A stretch of DNA of 64,000 nt from Chryseobacterium viscerum (GTDB lineage Bacteria > Bacteroidota > Bacteroidia > Flavobacteriales > Weeksellaceae): positions 1 to 64,000 of the forward strand of contig NZ_PPEG02000010.1 in NCBI RefSeq assembly GCF_002899945.2, in the 5' to 3' direction. Under the pieces are notes generated by a model that ran no database searches, had not been told where the DNA came from, and saw only the letters and a program-made list of their open reading frames with translations. Positions 35,150-43,058 of the stretch are shown here, in pieces; the stretch's first letter is position 1; each line of letters opens with the position of its first letter. A program made the position numbers and the translations under genes.

Positions 35150-35533
35150 CTACATTGAGTGGTCTTTGTTTTTATTATTTCTTAGTTGCCTATTAATATT
35201 TATGTACTGTTTGATGATAAATATTATGAATGTGATTAAAAAAATATAAGCTGAGAATTTGAATGAAGTGTAGTATGTTACAAAATCTGTTGTTTCTGTG
35301 TTGTAGCTTCCTTCTTTAAAAATCTTGTTTATATCCCCTATAAATAGGTAGTATAAAGGAATTATTGAATTAATTAACATGTATAAAAATGTACCTACAA
35401 GCCAATGGTATTTTTTATTCATACTTAATATGCTGTCAATAATATCTTTTGTAATACATGAGAATATTTTTACAACAGAATTAATAAATACATAAAACTC
35501 AAATGTTAGTCTAGATTTAAATGACTCTTTCAC
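35150..35533 (-). CDS. element membrane protein, 127 aa, unknown
   Basis: Starts with GTG at 35533; this start overlaps the stop of the upstream 40-aa peptide gene (GTGA overlap), a sign of translational coupling. It has three hydrophobic stretches: about residues 10-30, 42-68 (WLVGTFLYMLINSIIPLYYLFIG) and 92-115 (FSAYIFLITFIIFIIKQY). The C-terminus is charged (RNNKNKDHSM). No family recognised. A holin-like or surface-exclusion role would suit its size and context but is unproven. Confidence 0.55.
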   Translation of the reverse strand: MKESFKSRLTFEFYVFINSVVKIFSCITKDIIDSILSMNKKYHWLVGTFLYMLINSIIPLYYLFIGDINKIFKEGSYNTETTDFVTYYTSFKFSAYIFLITFIIFIIKQYININRQLRNNKNKDHSM

Positions 35534-35652
35534 TTGTTTTTTCTTCTTGGTTTGAATATCCAGTAAATAAAGGCTACAAATGCAGAGAGTACAGCAAGTA
35601 ATATAAGAAGTATTAAAATGTGTTGATAATGGAGGGATAAGATTGTTTTCAT
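35530..35652 (-). CDS. 40-aa single-pass membrane peptide
   Basis: Too short for usual ORF lists. The ATG at 35652 begins a peptide with one hydrophobic helix (about residues 11-32) and a basic end (KPRRKNK). Its TGA overlaps the GTG start of the 127-aa membrane gene. It lies directly next to the 13-bp operator-like repeat and is divergent from the HTH gene at 35747. The membrane helix and coupling support a real gene; function is unknown. Confidence 0.5.
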   Translation of the reverse strand: MKTILSLHYQHILILLILLAVLSAFVAFIYWIFKPRRKNK

Positions 35653-35681
35653 AATAAAAGATTAAATTTAAAAATTAAACA

Positions 35682-35745
35682 TTGCCATATATGACATTAC
35701 AAACAGTAAAAATAGAAATTAACTTTGACTTATCATATATGGCAA
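35682..35745. promoter_or_regulatory. 13-bp inverted repeat, likely operator of the element's HTH regulator
   Basis: TTGCCATATATGA at 35682-35694 is the exact reverse complement of TCATATATGGCAA at 35733-35745, with a 38-nt spacer. Each arm also contains CATATATG, itself a palindrome. It sits in the gap between the divergent HTH gene and the membrane-gene unit, so it could control both. Confidence 0.65.
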
Positions 35746-35746
35746 G

Positions 35747-35983
35747 TTGGAGAAATCAGAAATTTTAAAATCAATAGGAAATAAGATCAAGGAGATAAGA
35801 CAAAGTAAAGGTTTTTCTCAGGTTGATCTTGTAGGTAAAATGGAAGGTAATATTGATGTAACTAATATTTCAAGAATTGAACAAGGAAGGACTAATCCTA
35901 CTGTTTATACTCTTTTCAGAATTGCAGATGCTCTAGATGTCCACCCAAAGGAATTCTTTGAGATAAAAATTATAGAGGCTTAA
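35747..35983 (+). CDS. XRE-family helix-turn-helix regulator
   Basis: 78 residues starting with TTG at 35747; no in-frame ATG fits. The HTH_3 domain fills the protein: IGNKIKEIRQSKGFSQVDLV, then the recognition helix region VTNISRIEQGRTNPTVYTLFRIADAL, ending HPKEFF. It is a small Cro/CI-like repressor. A 13-bp inverted repeat lies immediately upstream (35733-35745 ends 1 nt before the start), so it probably represses itself and the divergent membrane-gene unit. It is the only plus-strand gene in the element. Confidence 0.88.
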   Translation: MEKSEILKSIGNKIKEIRQSKGFSQVDLVGKMEGNIDVTNISRIEQGRTNPTVYTLFRIADALDVHPKEFFEIKIIEA

Positions 35984-36002
35984 AAAAGCTATCTATATAA
36001 TA

Positions 36003-36197
36003 TCATTTATATTTTGATATAAAGGATTTTTCACCCAATTCTCTCTGTTTCTTTAAATCTGCATGTGAGCCTTTAGGGTAAAATATACTATTACATTCAT
36101 TACATTGCCATGATAATATGTACCAGATTTTGTGATCTTGCTTATATAGATGATTACAAAACTTGGTACAGGGATAAGATTTAATAAGAAATACCAC
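36003..36197 (-). CDS. small zinc-ribbon-like protein, 64 aa
   Basis: GTG start at 36197. The cysteines are paired as C10-x3-C14 and C32-x2-C35 (WQCNECNSIFYPKG), which can bind a zinc ion, and the C-terminus is basic. The start codon lies inside the left arm of the hairpin at 36191-36217 that follows the 126-aa gene, so expression may be weak or depend on readthrough. Not assigned to a family; it could be a spurious ORF. Confidence 0.45.
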   Translation of the reverse strand: MVFLIKSYPCTKFCNHLYKQDHKIWYILSWQCNECNSIFYPKGSHADLKKQRELGEKSFISKYK

Positions 36198-36217
36198 CCT
36201 AAATTAATAAGGTGGTA
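36191..36217 (-). terminator. hairpin after the 126-aa gene
   Basis: ATACCACC / GGTGGTAT (36191-36198 with 36210-36217), 8-bp perfect, right behind the stop at 36223 on the minus strand. Confidence 0.5.
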
Positions 36218-36222
36218 TATTG

Positions 36223-36603
36223 TTAAGCATTTTCTAGCTGTAAAGACTCTGGTATAAATTCTTCAAAATCCTCTGGAGAATCTACCTTTACTATCCTCAG
36301 CTTACCTACAAAATCACTTGCTTGCAATGTCTCTATAGCTGATAATTCTTTAGATATTGCCATGAAGTTAAATTGCCTTCCATACAAAGGATCTGATTCT
36401 ATTTCATTAGCCTGAAACAGATATATACTTCCTTCATATATTCCCATTCTTTGGGCTACAGTACCACTAATAACAGTTTTACTAGGGATTTCACCAGCAA
36501 TACCTATTAGAATTACAGGCATAAGCCCATTCTTATCTTCACTAGCTCTTTCAGATTTTAGAAGCTCAACCTTTGCCACAAATGATTTAAATTGTTTTTT
36601 CAT
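36223..36603 (-). CDS. element protein, 126 aa, unknown
   Basis: Soluble and acidic, with ISGTVAQRMGIYEGSIYLFQ near residue 45 and a QFNFMAISKELSAIETL segment near 77. The fold looks like a small beta-rich binding domain, perhaps OB-like (single-stranded-DNA or similar), but that is a guess from composition. Gly/Val/Ile strands alternate with acidic turns, and the C-terminal 20 residues are strongly acidic (SPEDFEEFIPESLQLENA), which resembles the acidic tail of SSB-like proteins. It is next to DNA-replication genes of the element. Family not recognised. Confidence 0.6.
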   Translation of the reverse strand: MKKQFKSFVAKVELLKSERASEDKNGLMPVILIGIAGEIPSKTVISGTVAQRMGIYEGSIYLFQANEIESDPLYGRQFNFMAISKELSAIETLQASDFVGKLRIVKVDSPEDFEEFIPESLQLENA

Positions 36604-36867
36604 AATTGATATATTTTTGAGTTAATACTCAAAATATGTCAGAGATGATATAAAGTTGTGGGTGGCAGTGAGCTAGAGTAAAAAGATATGAGGTGATTCT
36701 AAAGATGTAAAATAAATCAGAACATCTTTATTCCTGCCCAGAAAATTTATCTGAATAGGCTAGAGGGGGTGGAGGAGTCTGGAAAATTTAAAACAGGCCA
36801 CCCTTTTTTGAGGGGAACCTATGTATAAGTAACTCCTCAGAAAAAATTAAAATTAAAAAAATTGGGG
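36604..36867. other. non-coding segment of the element with G-rich and C-rich tracts
   Basis: 264 nt without a gene. It holds unusual G-rich (GGGGGTGGAGGAG, 36766-36778) and pyrimidine-rich stretches in an otherwise very AT-rich element, plus a GAGTTAATACTC palindrome near 36619. It could be an origin, a structured RNA or a promoter region; none is established. Confidence 0.35.
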
Positions 36868-37104
36868 CTAAGATTCCTTCTTGTAGTACTCTAGATAATA
36901 ATATTTAGCTTTCCTTACTAATATATCTAGTTTATCCAGTGTAGAGTAATAATCTTCTTCATCTTCAAGAATAGAATGTTCAAATGCTAAAAATTCAGCC
37001 ATATCATCAAATATATCTGTTGTTGGATGAAAACTTTCAGAGACATTAAATTTAAGCTGTATTCCATTGAGAATATATTCCAGTGTTATTTTCTTTTCAT
37101 CCAT
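36868..37104 (-). CDS. element protein, 78 aa, acidic, unknown
   Basis: MDEKKITLEYILNGIQLKFN, then a strongly acidic middle (SILEDEEDYYSTLDKLD) and a basic, aromatic end (RKAKYYYLEYYKKES). No known domain. It follows the GLPGLI gene on the same strand (45 nt gap). Small acidic proteins in mobile elements can be anti-defence or DNA mimics, but there is no direct sign of that here. Confidence 0.6.
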   Translation of the reverse strand: MDEKKITLEYILNGIQLKFNVSESFHPTTDIFDDMAEFLAFEHSILEDEEDYYSTLDKLDILVRKAKYYYLEYYKKES

Positions 37105-37149
37105 GTGTGCAATTGGAAATATTTACTTATACTCTAGAGACTACATTAT

Positions 37150-38001
37150 TTAATTGCTTAGTTCTAAAGGATTTTCATATTTTTTATTTTCTTCCTTATC
37201 TTTTTCTCTTTGTCTTATTATTTCCTGTCCTTTTATGATTGTTGTTCCATAACTTGCAAGTACAGCAGCAGTATTGGCATCAGCATTTTTTAATGCTTGT
37301 TTCAATTTAGGTTGTGTAGTTTCTATAGCTTCATTATATCTGCTTTTCCTAATGGAAATCAACTTTCCTTTCAATTTAGAATCTGATACAGATTTTACCA
37401 ATTCAAAATCATAATCCCCTTTATCATCAGTTATTTTTATAATTAACCCAGGCAATCCACTAAATTTATAAGGTCCATAGGGTAAAGGAATATCAGTTGA
37501 GTACCATGCAATCCAGTTTCTTCCTTTAAAAGTCACTTCTGCTTTTTTACAATTGATTGTATTGATGACTTTTGTTTCATCTATAAGTTTCCAATCCTTT
37601 ATTACTGGTTCTTTATAGGTGAGTAATGCCATGGCAACTGGTGCAAAATATTGTATATTTTCATTGGATTGTATTATGGTAAAGTGAAAATTAGTTTCAG
37701 GAGTTGATGTTCCATTTTTAATACCAAGGGTAATACTTCCATCTGAATTATGTGTTGTTACTCTTGAATTATCTAATACAGAATCTCTTTTAAGGGAGTT
37801 ACTACTTGCAAAAAATGCTCTTTTATCCCCTATCAATAATGTAAAAAATTCTTTGTGTCTATAATCAGTATTTGTATTAAATTTAGCTTTTAACTGATAT
37901 GTAAAATCACCATGCAAAGTATCCTGTTTGTATGATTGGGCATGAGATAAAACACTATAAAATAAGATGAATAGTTGAAGTAGCTTTTTATGGTAATGCA
38001 T
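37150..38001 (-). CDS. GLPGLI family secreted protein
   Basis: 283 residues with a signal peptide (LLQLFILFYSVLSHAQ). The family name motif is visible as FSGLPGLIIKITDDKGDYDFEL near residue 180, preceded by NCKKAEVTFKGRNWIAWYSTDIPLPYGPYK, the standard pattern. GLPGLI proteins are common, uncharacterised Bacteroidota envelope proteins. Here it is cargo in a mobile element, 69 nt downstream of a bacteriocin-like peptide gene on the same strand. This pairing suggests, but does not prove, a joint function such as immunity or export. Confidence 0.9.
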   Translation of the reverse strand: MHYHKKLLQLFILFYSVLSHAQSYKQDTLHGDFTYQLKAKFNTNTDYRHKEFFTLLIGDKRAFFASSNSLKRDSVLDNSRVTTHNSDGSITLGIKNGTSTPETNFHFTIIQSNENIQYFAPVAMALLTYKEPVIKDWKLIDETKVINTINCKKAEVTFKGRNWIAWYSTDIPLPYGPYKFSGLPGLIIKITDDKGDYDFELVKSVSDSKLKGKLISIRKSRYNEAIETTQPKLKQALKNADANTAAVLASYGTTIIKGQEIIRQREKDKEENKKYENPLELSN

Positions 38002-38070
38002 AGGGATTTTTATTAAAAGATTGCACTCATAGTGGAGGTTATCTACTATAAGTGCATAAATTTAGATTAA

Positions 38071-38274
38071 TTAAGCTAAATTTTGGCTAGGACCACTATG
38101 AGTAGGTGTTGGACAATTAATTGCTTCAACCCTGTCTCTCCATTCACTTGCTTGTTGTGGTGTCCAATCTTGAGTTGTTGTTGCAGTTATGCCACATCTA
38201 GTCTCTGCAATCCAAACTTGACCTGCTTTAACTGTTTTAAGTTCCTCTTTAGAGAGTTTTTTAAACTTTTTCAT
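38071..38274 (-). CDS. bacteriocin-like peptide of the element, 67 aa
   Basis: The ATG at 38274 is preferred over an upstream start that adds 15 unrelated residues (38319), because the leader MKKFKKLSKEELKTVKAG begins there. The leader ends in KAG rather than GG. The core has only two cysteines, unlike the three chromosomal paralogues, and is Thr/Ser/Pro-rich at its end. It lacks the 28-nt leader motif and contains no CpG. It is followed by the GLPGLI gene. Function is inferred from the leader only. Confidence 0.7.
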   Translation of the reverse strand: MKKFKKLSKEELKTVKAGQVWIAETRCGITATTTQDWTPQQASEWRDRVEAINCPTPTHSGPSQNLA

Positions 38275-38371
38275 ATTATATGTTTTAAAAATGAGTTGTA
38301 AATATATGTAATAATTCATTTCACAGATGAATTATATTATTATGTTAAGTATTAGTATATATATAGAAAAA

Positions 38372-38397
38372 TTCACCATACAGTAAAGTATGGTGAA
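38372..38397 (-). terminator. terminator after the DUF3871 gene
   Basis: 10-bp perfect stem TTCACCATAC / GTATGGTGAA (38372-38381 with 38388-38397), 6 nt beyond the stop at 38403. Confidence 0.65.
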
Positions 38398-38402
38398 AAT
38401 AA

Positions 38403-39680
38403 CTAACTCAAAAACCAATGATAATCTGAATTACCATTAAGTGCTTTCTGAATACCTTTAGTAAACTCAAAGGCATTCAAATTCCTGTCAAGGAAAGTAT
38501 CTATATAACTACTCTTATTAGCTTGTGTAAAAAGATTATAAATATCCCAGAGGTTTATCCTTCCATCATCTTCTCTACAGAAATTCTTATCCTCATAATA
38601 ATCCTTTGCCATAGTATTAATATGGCTGTCATTGAAATTAAGTAGAGGTATATTCTGTTTCTCTGCTTTGGGTAAGTGTTGATACAGCCTACTTTTACCT
38701 ATAAGCTGGGCAAATTGATGTTCTGAAAGGTAATCCTGTGTAAGTTCCTTCATCCCTATGAGATGTAGCTCTGCATTATAGTTCTGCATAGTTTCTACTG
38801 CTTTATTATACAGATCATCAGCATTAGAAGTTCTTATATCTTCAAGGAACCCATCTGTAGATATACAAAGGTTACAGCAAACTTTATTCTGAAACCCAAT
38901 AAAGAACTTGAACTTTTCTAAGGATTTCTTACTGTAGAGATTCTCTTGATTATATGCTCTTACTCCACCAATAGAGAGTGAAAGTTCATTACCATTCACT
39001 ATATCAGTAATGGAAGGAACTTTAATAATAAATGCCATTCTTTCATAATAAATAGTCTTTTCATGCTCCAAAAGCTCTTTTACAGGCTTATGAATAGCTG
39101 AAGGAGTTCTACCCTTGATTTGATGAGATACTCTAATTTCAGGGGCTGTAATGCTGTGATAAGGGAAGGTTTTATTTACAGCACTGATAATACATTCTAT
39201 AAATTCCTGATGTGCAATAGTTTTTTCATTGTCTCTAGAGAATACAGGAATGATACAATCATTCTGTAAGTGATGTAATGTAGCTTCTAGTGTATTAGCC
39301 ATAATAAATGGGCTGGGCTGATTATTTCCAACAGTCATATCACTAGAGTAAATTTCTACTTTGGGATTGGGCATAAAAGAAGCCTGAACTACATTTAAAG
39401 ATTCAGGCTTACTATTTATTGTACTGGATTCACTTTTGGGCTGGTCAGGAATATTCACCCTGCTTGGATAGAGTATTTCTGCATCTTCAATCTCTTCATT
39501 ATCAAGGAAAATATTACCTAGAGGTTTATTATCTGATAAATCATTTACTCTCTTAAGCTGTAAATCAGGTGGGATAGAAGTATTCCTGTGACTTATCTCT
39601 ATTATGTTAGTAGTTTTTGAAATTTCTACATCAAATGCTTCCTCTAGAGAAGCAGGTGTAATTTTATTTTTCATATCCAT
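38403..39680 (-). CDS. DUF3871 family protein
   Basis: 425 residues; two ATGs at 39680 and 39674 are possible. A variable charged N-terminus of about 130 residues precedes the conserved core with SPFIMANTLEATLHHLQNDCIIPVFSRDNEKTIAHQEFIE (typical of DUF3871), RVSHQIKGRTPSAIHKPVKELLEHEKTIYYERMAFII and GRINLWDIYNLFTQANKSSYIDTFLDRN. The family is found in Bacteroidota mobile elements and prophages, often next to replication genes, and has no known biochemistry. It overlaps the ATPase gene's end by 17 nt, so the two are coupled. Confidence 0.88.
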   Translation of the reverse strand: MDMKNKITPASLEEAFDVEISKTTNIIEISHRNTSIPPDLQLKRVNDLSDNKPLGNIFLDNEEIEDAEILYPSRVNIPDQPKSESSTINSKPESLNVVQASFMPNPKVEIYSSDMTVGNNQPSPFIMANTLEATLHHLQNDCIIPVFSRDNEKTIAHQEFIECIISAVNKTFPYHSITAPEIRVSHQIKGRTPSAIHKPVKELLEHEKTIYYERMAFIIKVPSITDIVNGNELSLSIGGVRAYNQENLYSKKSLEKFKFFIGFQNKVCCNLCISTDGFLEDIRTSNADDLYNKAVETMQNYNAELHLIGMKELTQDYLSEHQFAQLIGKSRLYQHLPKAEKQNIPLLNFNDSHINTMAKDYYEDKNFCREDDGRINLWDIYNLFTQANKSSYIDTFLDRNLNAFEFTKGIQKALNGNSDYHWFLS

Positions 39681-40587
39681 TTCTACTGAATTGATTATTA
39701 GGGTTAGTGGTGTGAATTAATAATGTTTTCCTAGCTTCAAAGTCTGGCTTTAAAGTCTTATGATATTGGGGAAACTGTTTATATAAGTTCAGAAGTTCAG
39801 CTATAGAGTTGCATCCCTGAATAGCCTTATATACTTCTTCTTCTGTAGAGACTCTCTGCTGAATTTGGGAAGGAATTTCCATAGGAATAGACTTGCTTTC
39901 AGATTCTATGCCTGAATTACACCAATCTAAAATCATCTTTCCTGTTTCAGAAGTAATTATAAATTCAGGCTTATTCATAAAGAGCCCTGTCCTGTCTTTA
40001 CTAGCCTTAGCTAAATGGTTTTCATTCACTAGCTCAAAATTAATAGTTAGTTCATACTCAAAGCCATCTCTGGTAATTTCCTTAGTGCCATGCTTTACTA
40101 CTTGGGTTTTTCCATTACTAGCTACATCTAGAGAATAGTCTATCTTTCTTCTTGTAGTGGTTATGACATGGCATGTTGACTGTAATATCTTATTAATAAA
40201 AGCCTGATGTCTTGGAGTAACATTAGCCCAATCTTGGAATCTTCCTCCTAGTTTCTCATGAATATCAAGACATCCACCTGTACCATTCCACTCATGGGTA
40301 ATAGAATCTATAATAATTACTTCTATTCCAGAGTTTTCACATAGTTCAATAGCCTGAATATATCTTTCAGGGCTGTAAGGAGCTTGTAAATCCAATACAT
40401 TGTAATTTCCTAAGTCTGAATATAAAGAAGCAGAGGAATTTTCTGTATCTATAACAGCTATTTTACTCCAATCCTGTGTCATTCCATAGGCTAATTGCAA
40501 GGCAGAATAGGTTTTTCCAAATCCACTTGCACCAGATAATCCTAATCTGAGCCTTACTTGTTGTCTTTGTGATTGTTTTAATTGCAT
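39664..40587 (-). CDS. RecA/Sak4-like P-loop ATPase (AAA_24)
   Basis: 307 residues. Walker A is GASGFGKTYSAL near residue 19-30 and Walker B is EVIIIDSIT near 90-98, followed by an HEWNGTGGCLDIHEKLGG segment. ITTTRRKIDYSLDV and the region around KHGTKEITRDGFEYELTINFEL match phage-type single-strand annealing/recombination ATPases (Sak4). These proteins help phages recombine or repair DNA. With DUF3871 and the helicase it forms a probable DNA-processing operon of the element. Confidence 0.82.
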   Translation of the reverse strand: MQLKQSQRQQVRLRLGLSGASGFGKTYSALQLAYGMTQDWSKIAVIDTENSSASLYSDLGNYNVLDLQAPYSPERYIQAIELCENSGIEVIIIDSITHEWNGTGGCLDIHEKLGGRFQDWANVTPRHQAFINKILQSTCHVITTTRRKIDYSLDVASNGKTQVVKHGTKEITRDGFEYELTINFELVNENHLAKASKDRTGLFMNKPEFIITSETGKMILDWCNSGIESESKSIPMEIPSQIQQRVSTEEEVYKAIQGCNSIAELLNLYKQFPQYHKTLKPDFEARKTLLIHTTNPNNQFSRNGYEK

Positions 40588-40625
40588 ATGTTTAAAATTT
40601 AATTGTTAGAATTTGGGCATAAAAA

Positions 40626-40696
40626 AGCACTCAATAAGTTTGAGTGCTGTACCAAAATTTGTGATTTGCTATATATAAATGATCACAGATTTTGGT
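40626..40696 (-). terminator. paired hairpins after the helicase gene
   Basis: AGCACTCAA pairs with TTGAGTGCT (about 40626-40647). ACCAAAATTTGTGAT (40651-40665) pairs with 40682-40696 with one mismatch; its right arm overlaps the helicase stop codon. Confidence 0.55.
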
Positions 40697-42995
40697 AGTT
40701 TATTGTTTCTATAATCTTTTTAAAATCTTTTTTGATATTATTTATTATTGGTCTTGTTCTAAGGGATATATATAGGTTCTCAGATAGATATTTATACATT
40801 TTTTCTCCTGCATTAGTCTCATTAATACCTCTAAAAAACTTTACTTTTGATAATGCTATGGCAGGATTTTTTTCTTTAATTCTTTTAATAATCCTTAGGA
40901 TATCTGGTTTATCTCTCTCAAATATTTGATTGTCAGTATATTTTTTGATGTATCTTGTTCCTTCATGAAGTAAGAGAGAACTATTAAATCTGTCAATATA
41001 TCCTTTCAATTTATTTATTAATTCCTCTGATTCCTCATCAATATAATTTTGGAATCCATTATACTCAGAAACTAAGTATTTGAAGGATTCAGATTTCAGA
41101 TGCTCTAATTCTGTTTTAGATATAAGTTTAGTAAAAATCTTTTCTTTTATATCTCTTTTTTGATTGGAATCAAATACATTATTTGTTCTGTTTAATAATA
41201 GATTCCTTATTTCAGAATACTTCTGAGAAATATATTTTTCAGAGTTTTGTGTATTAGACATATACTCATCATAAACCCTTGTAAGTACTGGATCAATTTC
41301 ATCAATATTAAATCCTTCTGTAGAATATATTCTTGCTAATCTAGCATTATAGAATTGATTTGTAAATGCAGCATAAGTTACATAACAAGCTAAGTCTCTG
41401 CCCAAAAACCCATTTTGTGTTAAAATCTTCTCTGCTTTTTCTAATGTATACTCTACTTTATCAGGAAAATCTAAATTGAATCTATTTGCATCCAATATTG
41501 GGATTAGTAGTCTTTGAGCAAGTTTCTCATAACTATCATTTATTAATTGTTTATGTTCTGAAAAGCTAATAATTGTGTTTAAAGGAGTACTAACATTATT
41601 TCTATTTCTTATTGCTGTGACAGGTATAGCAATTCTATTATAGGCTTCTTCAAATCTCTCTCTTTGAATTTCAGACATACCTCTTAGGCTGCTATAATCC
41701 ATCTCTATTGGATTGGGTAATATTATGTGTATTTTTCCAACTGTTCTTTGTCTTGCTAAAGCTTGAATTACAGAATTTATCCCTTCTGTAAAGATTCCAT
41801 TGTTAGATTTATAAGTTCTTCTACTGCTTTTGGGAGGTAAAATAATAATTAAGGTATGATTGGGTTTATCAATACTTACTCCTGATTTAAAATTAGTTCC
41901 TACATTACAGAAAGAATTGTCATATCTATTGGTGGGCTCTTCATCATCTGAATCAATATCTTCTATTTTTACAGAAACACAGAGTTTTACTTCACCATAT
42001 TTTTCATAGAGTAAGCTGCCAATTGTAGATTCTCTTGAAACTATTTTGTCAGATAAGGTTCTGGAATAACAGATGATATCTAGTGTTCTATTACTGTTAA
42101 TAGTATCTTCAACAACTTCTCTTAAAGTTGATAGGTTATTAAAATAGTCTGAATTATCATAATGTAAAAATAGTTTGCTTTGTGCTCTTTTTACTATTCT
42201 TTCAGAGTCTAAAATTTTGATTTTATTATCAGTTAGTAGAGAGAAATACTTAATTACAGAAATAGATGCAACATTATAGGTAGCACTTAAAACAATAATT
42301 TTCTTTACAATATCTTGCCAGAAAAATAAATGGAGAATACCAACTTTAGAAAAATTGGAGATAGCTTCATGTATTTCATCAAAAGTTATATATACATCTT
42401 TATTAGGCTGTTTTAAATTGTTAGTTAAAGTTTGAATATATTCAAATTTAGCATCAGATTGCATTATTGCATCCTTTCCAGCATTACCTAGTAATGTATT
42501 GACAGTGACAAGATGCACTCTTTTTAAAATTTTACTGTATGGATATGAGTCAGATTTGTATATATTTCTTTCTAAAAACTGTCTTCCAATGACAGAATAA
42601 TTAAAAATATCATCAGGATTTATACCTAAATCTAAAAGGTCTTTTTCATATTGATTTATTAGGCTAACTAGTGGTACAGCTATAATAAAATATGAATTGG
42701 AATTGTTGTCATATTCTTCTTTGAGTTGTCTTAATATAGCAGTAGTTTTTCCTTGCCCAACTGCACAATTTATTACAGTTGTATCTTTTGAGTTAAAATT
42801 AAATTTTTCATTCAAAGATTCTCCAATAAAGCCATTGTCATCTAGTTCCAAAGTCTCAAGAGTATAATTTTGTAAGGATCTTTCTAAGTGAGTGTTTATA
42901 TTCTCTGCCTTGAGTCCTATAGTGTCTATGAAATCTTCTGGTTGTATTTTAAAATAGTCTATGGGAAAACCATTAAAGTGGTCATTAACATTCAT
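40683..42995 (-). CDS. superfamily 2 DEAD/DEAH-type helicase of the element
   Basis: 770 residues. Walker A is GQGKT at residues 80-84 (VINCAVGQGKTTAILRQL). The DExH box is TFDEIHEAI near 207, motif III is LSATYNVASISV near 235, and a motif VI-like QALARQRTVGKIHI is near 405. The C-terminal 350 residues are helical with no recognised domain. The layout recalls origin-binding/D5-like phage helicases, so a replication-initiation role is plausible. The 13-bp inverted repeat at 43008-43046 lies in its promoter region. Confidence 0.8.
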   Translation of the reverse strand: MNVNDHFNGFPIDYFKIQPEDFIDTIGLKAENINTHLERSLQNYTLETLELDDNGFIGESLNEKFNFNSKDTTVINCAVGQGKTTAILRQLKEEYDNNSNSYFIIAVPLVSLINQYEKDLLDLGINPDDIFNYSVIGRQFLERNIYKSDSYPYSKILKRVHLVTVNTLLGNAGKDAIMQSDAKFEYIQTLTNNLKQPNKDVYITFDEIHEAISNFSKVGILHLFFWQDIVKKIIVLSATYNVASISVIKYFSLLTDNKIKILDSERIVKRAQSKLFLHYDNSDYFNNLSTLREVVEDTINSNRTLDIICYSRTLSDKIVSRESTIGSLLYEKYGEVKLCVSVKIEDIDSDDEEPTNRYDNSFCNVGTNFKSGVSIDKPNHTLIIILPPKSSRRTYKSNNGIFTEGINSVIQALARQRTVGKIHIILPNPIEMDYSSLRGMSEIQRERFEEAYNRIAIPVTAIRNRNNVSTPLNTIISFSEHKQLINDSYEKLAQRLLIPILDANRFNLDFPDKVEYTLEKAEKILTQNGFLGRDLACYVTYAAFTNQFYNARLARIYSTEGFNIDEIDPVLTRVYDEYMSNTQNSEKYISQKYSEIRNLLLNRTNNVFDSNQKRDIKEKIFTKLISKTELEHLKSESFKYLVSEYNGFQNYIDEESEELINKLKGYIDRFNSSLLLHEGTRYIKKYTDNQIFERDKPDILRIIKRIKEKNPAIALSKVKFFRGINETNAGEKMYKYLSENLYISLRTRPIINNIKKDFKKIIETINYQNL

Positions 42996-43007
42996 AAATA
43001 TTAGAAT

Positions 43008-43046
43008 TAACAGTGTTATAAATAATTAATAAATATAACACTGTTA
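43008..43046. promoter_or_regulatory. 13-bp inverted repeat between integrase and helicase genes
   Basis: TAACAGTGTTATA (43008-43020) is the exact reverse complement of TATAACACTGTTA (43034-43046). It may terminate the integrase transcript or act as an operator for the helicase gene; the sequence does not tell which. Confidence 0.55.
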
Positions 43047-43058
43047 TTTCATTCTTTT

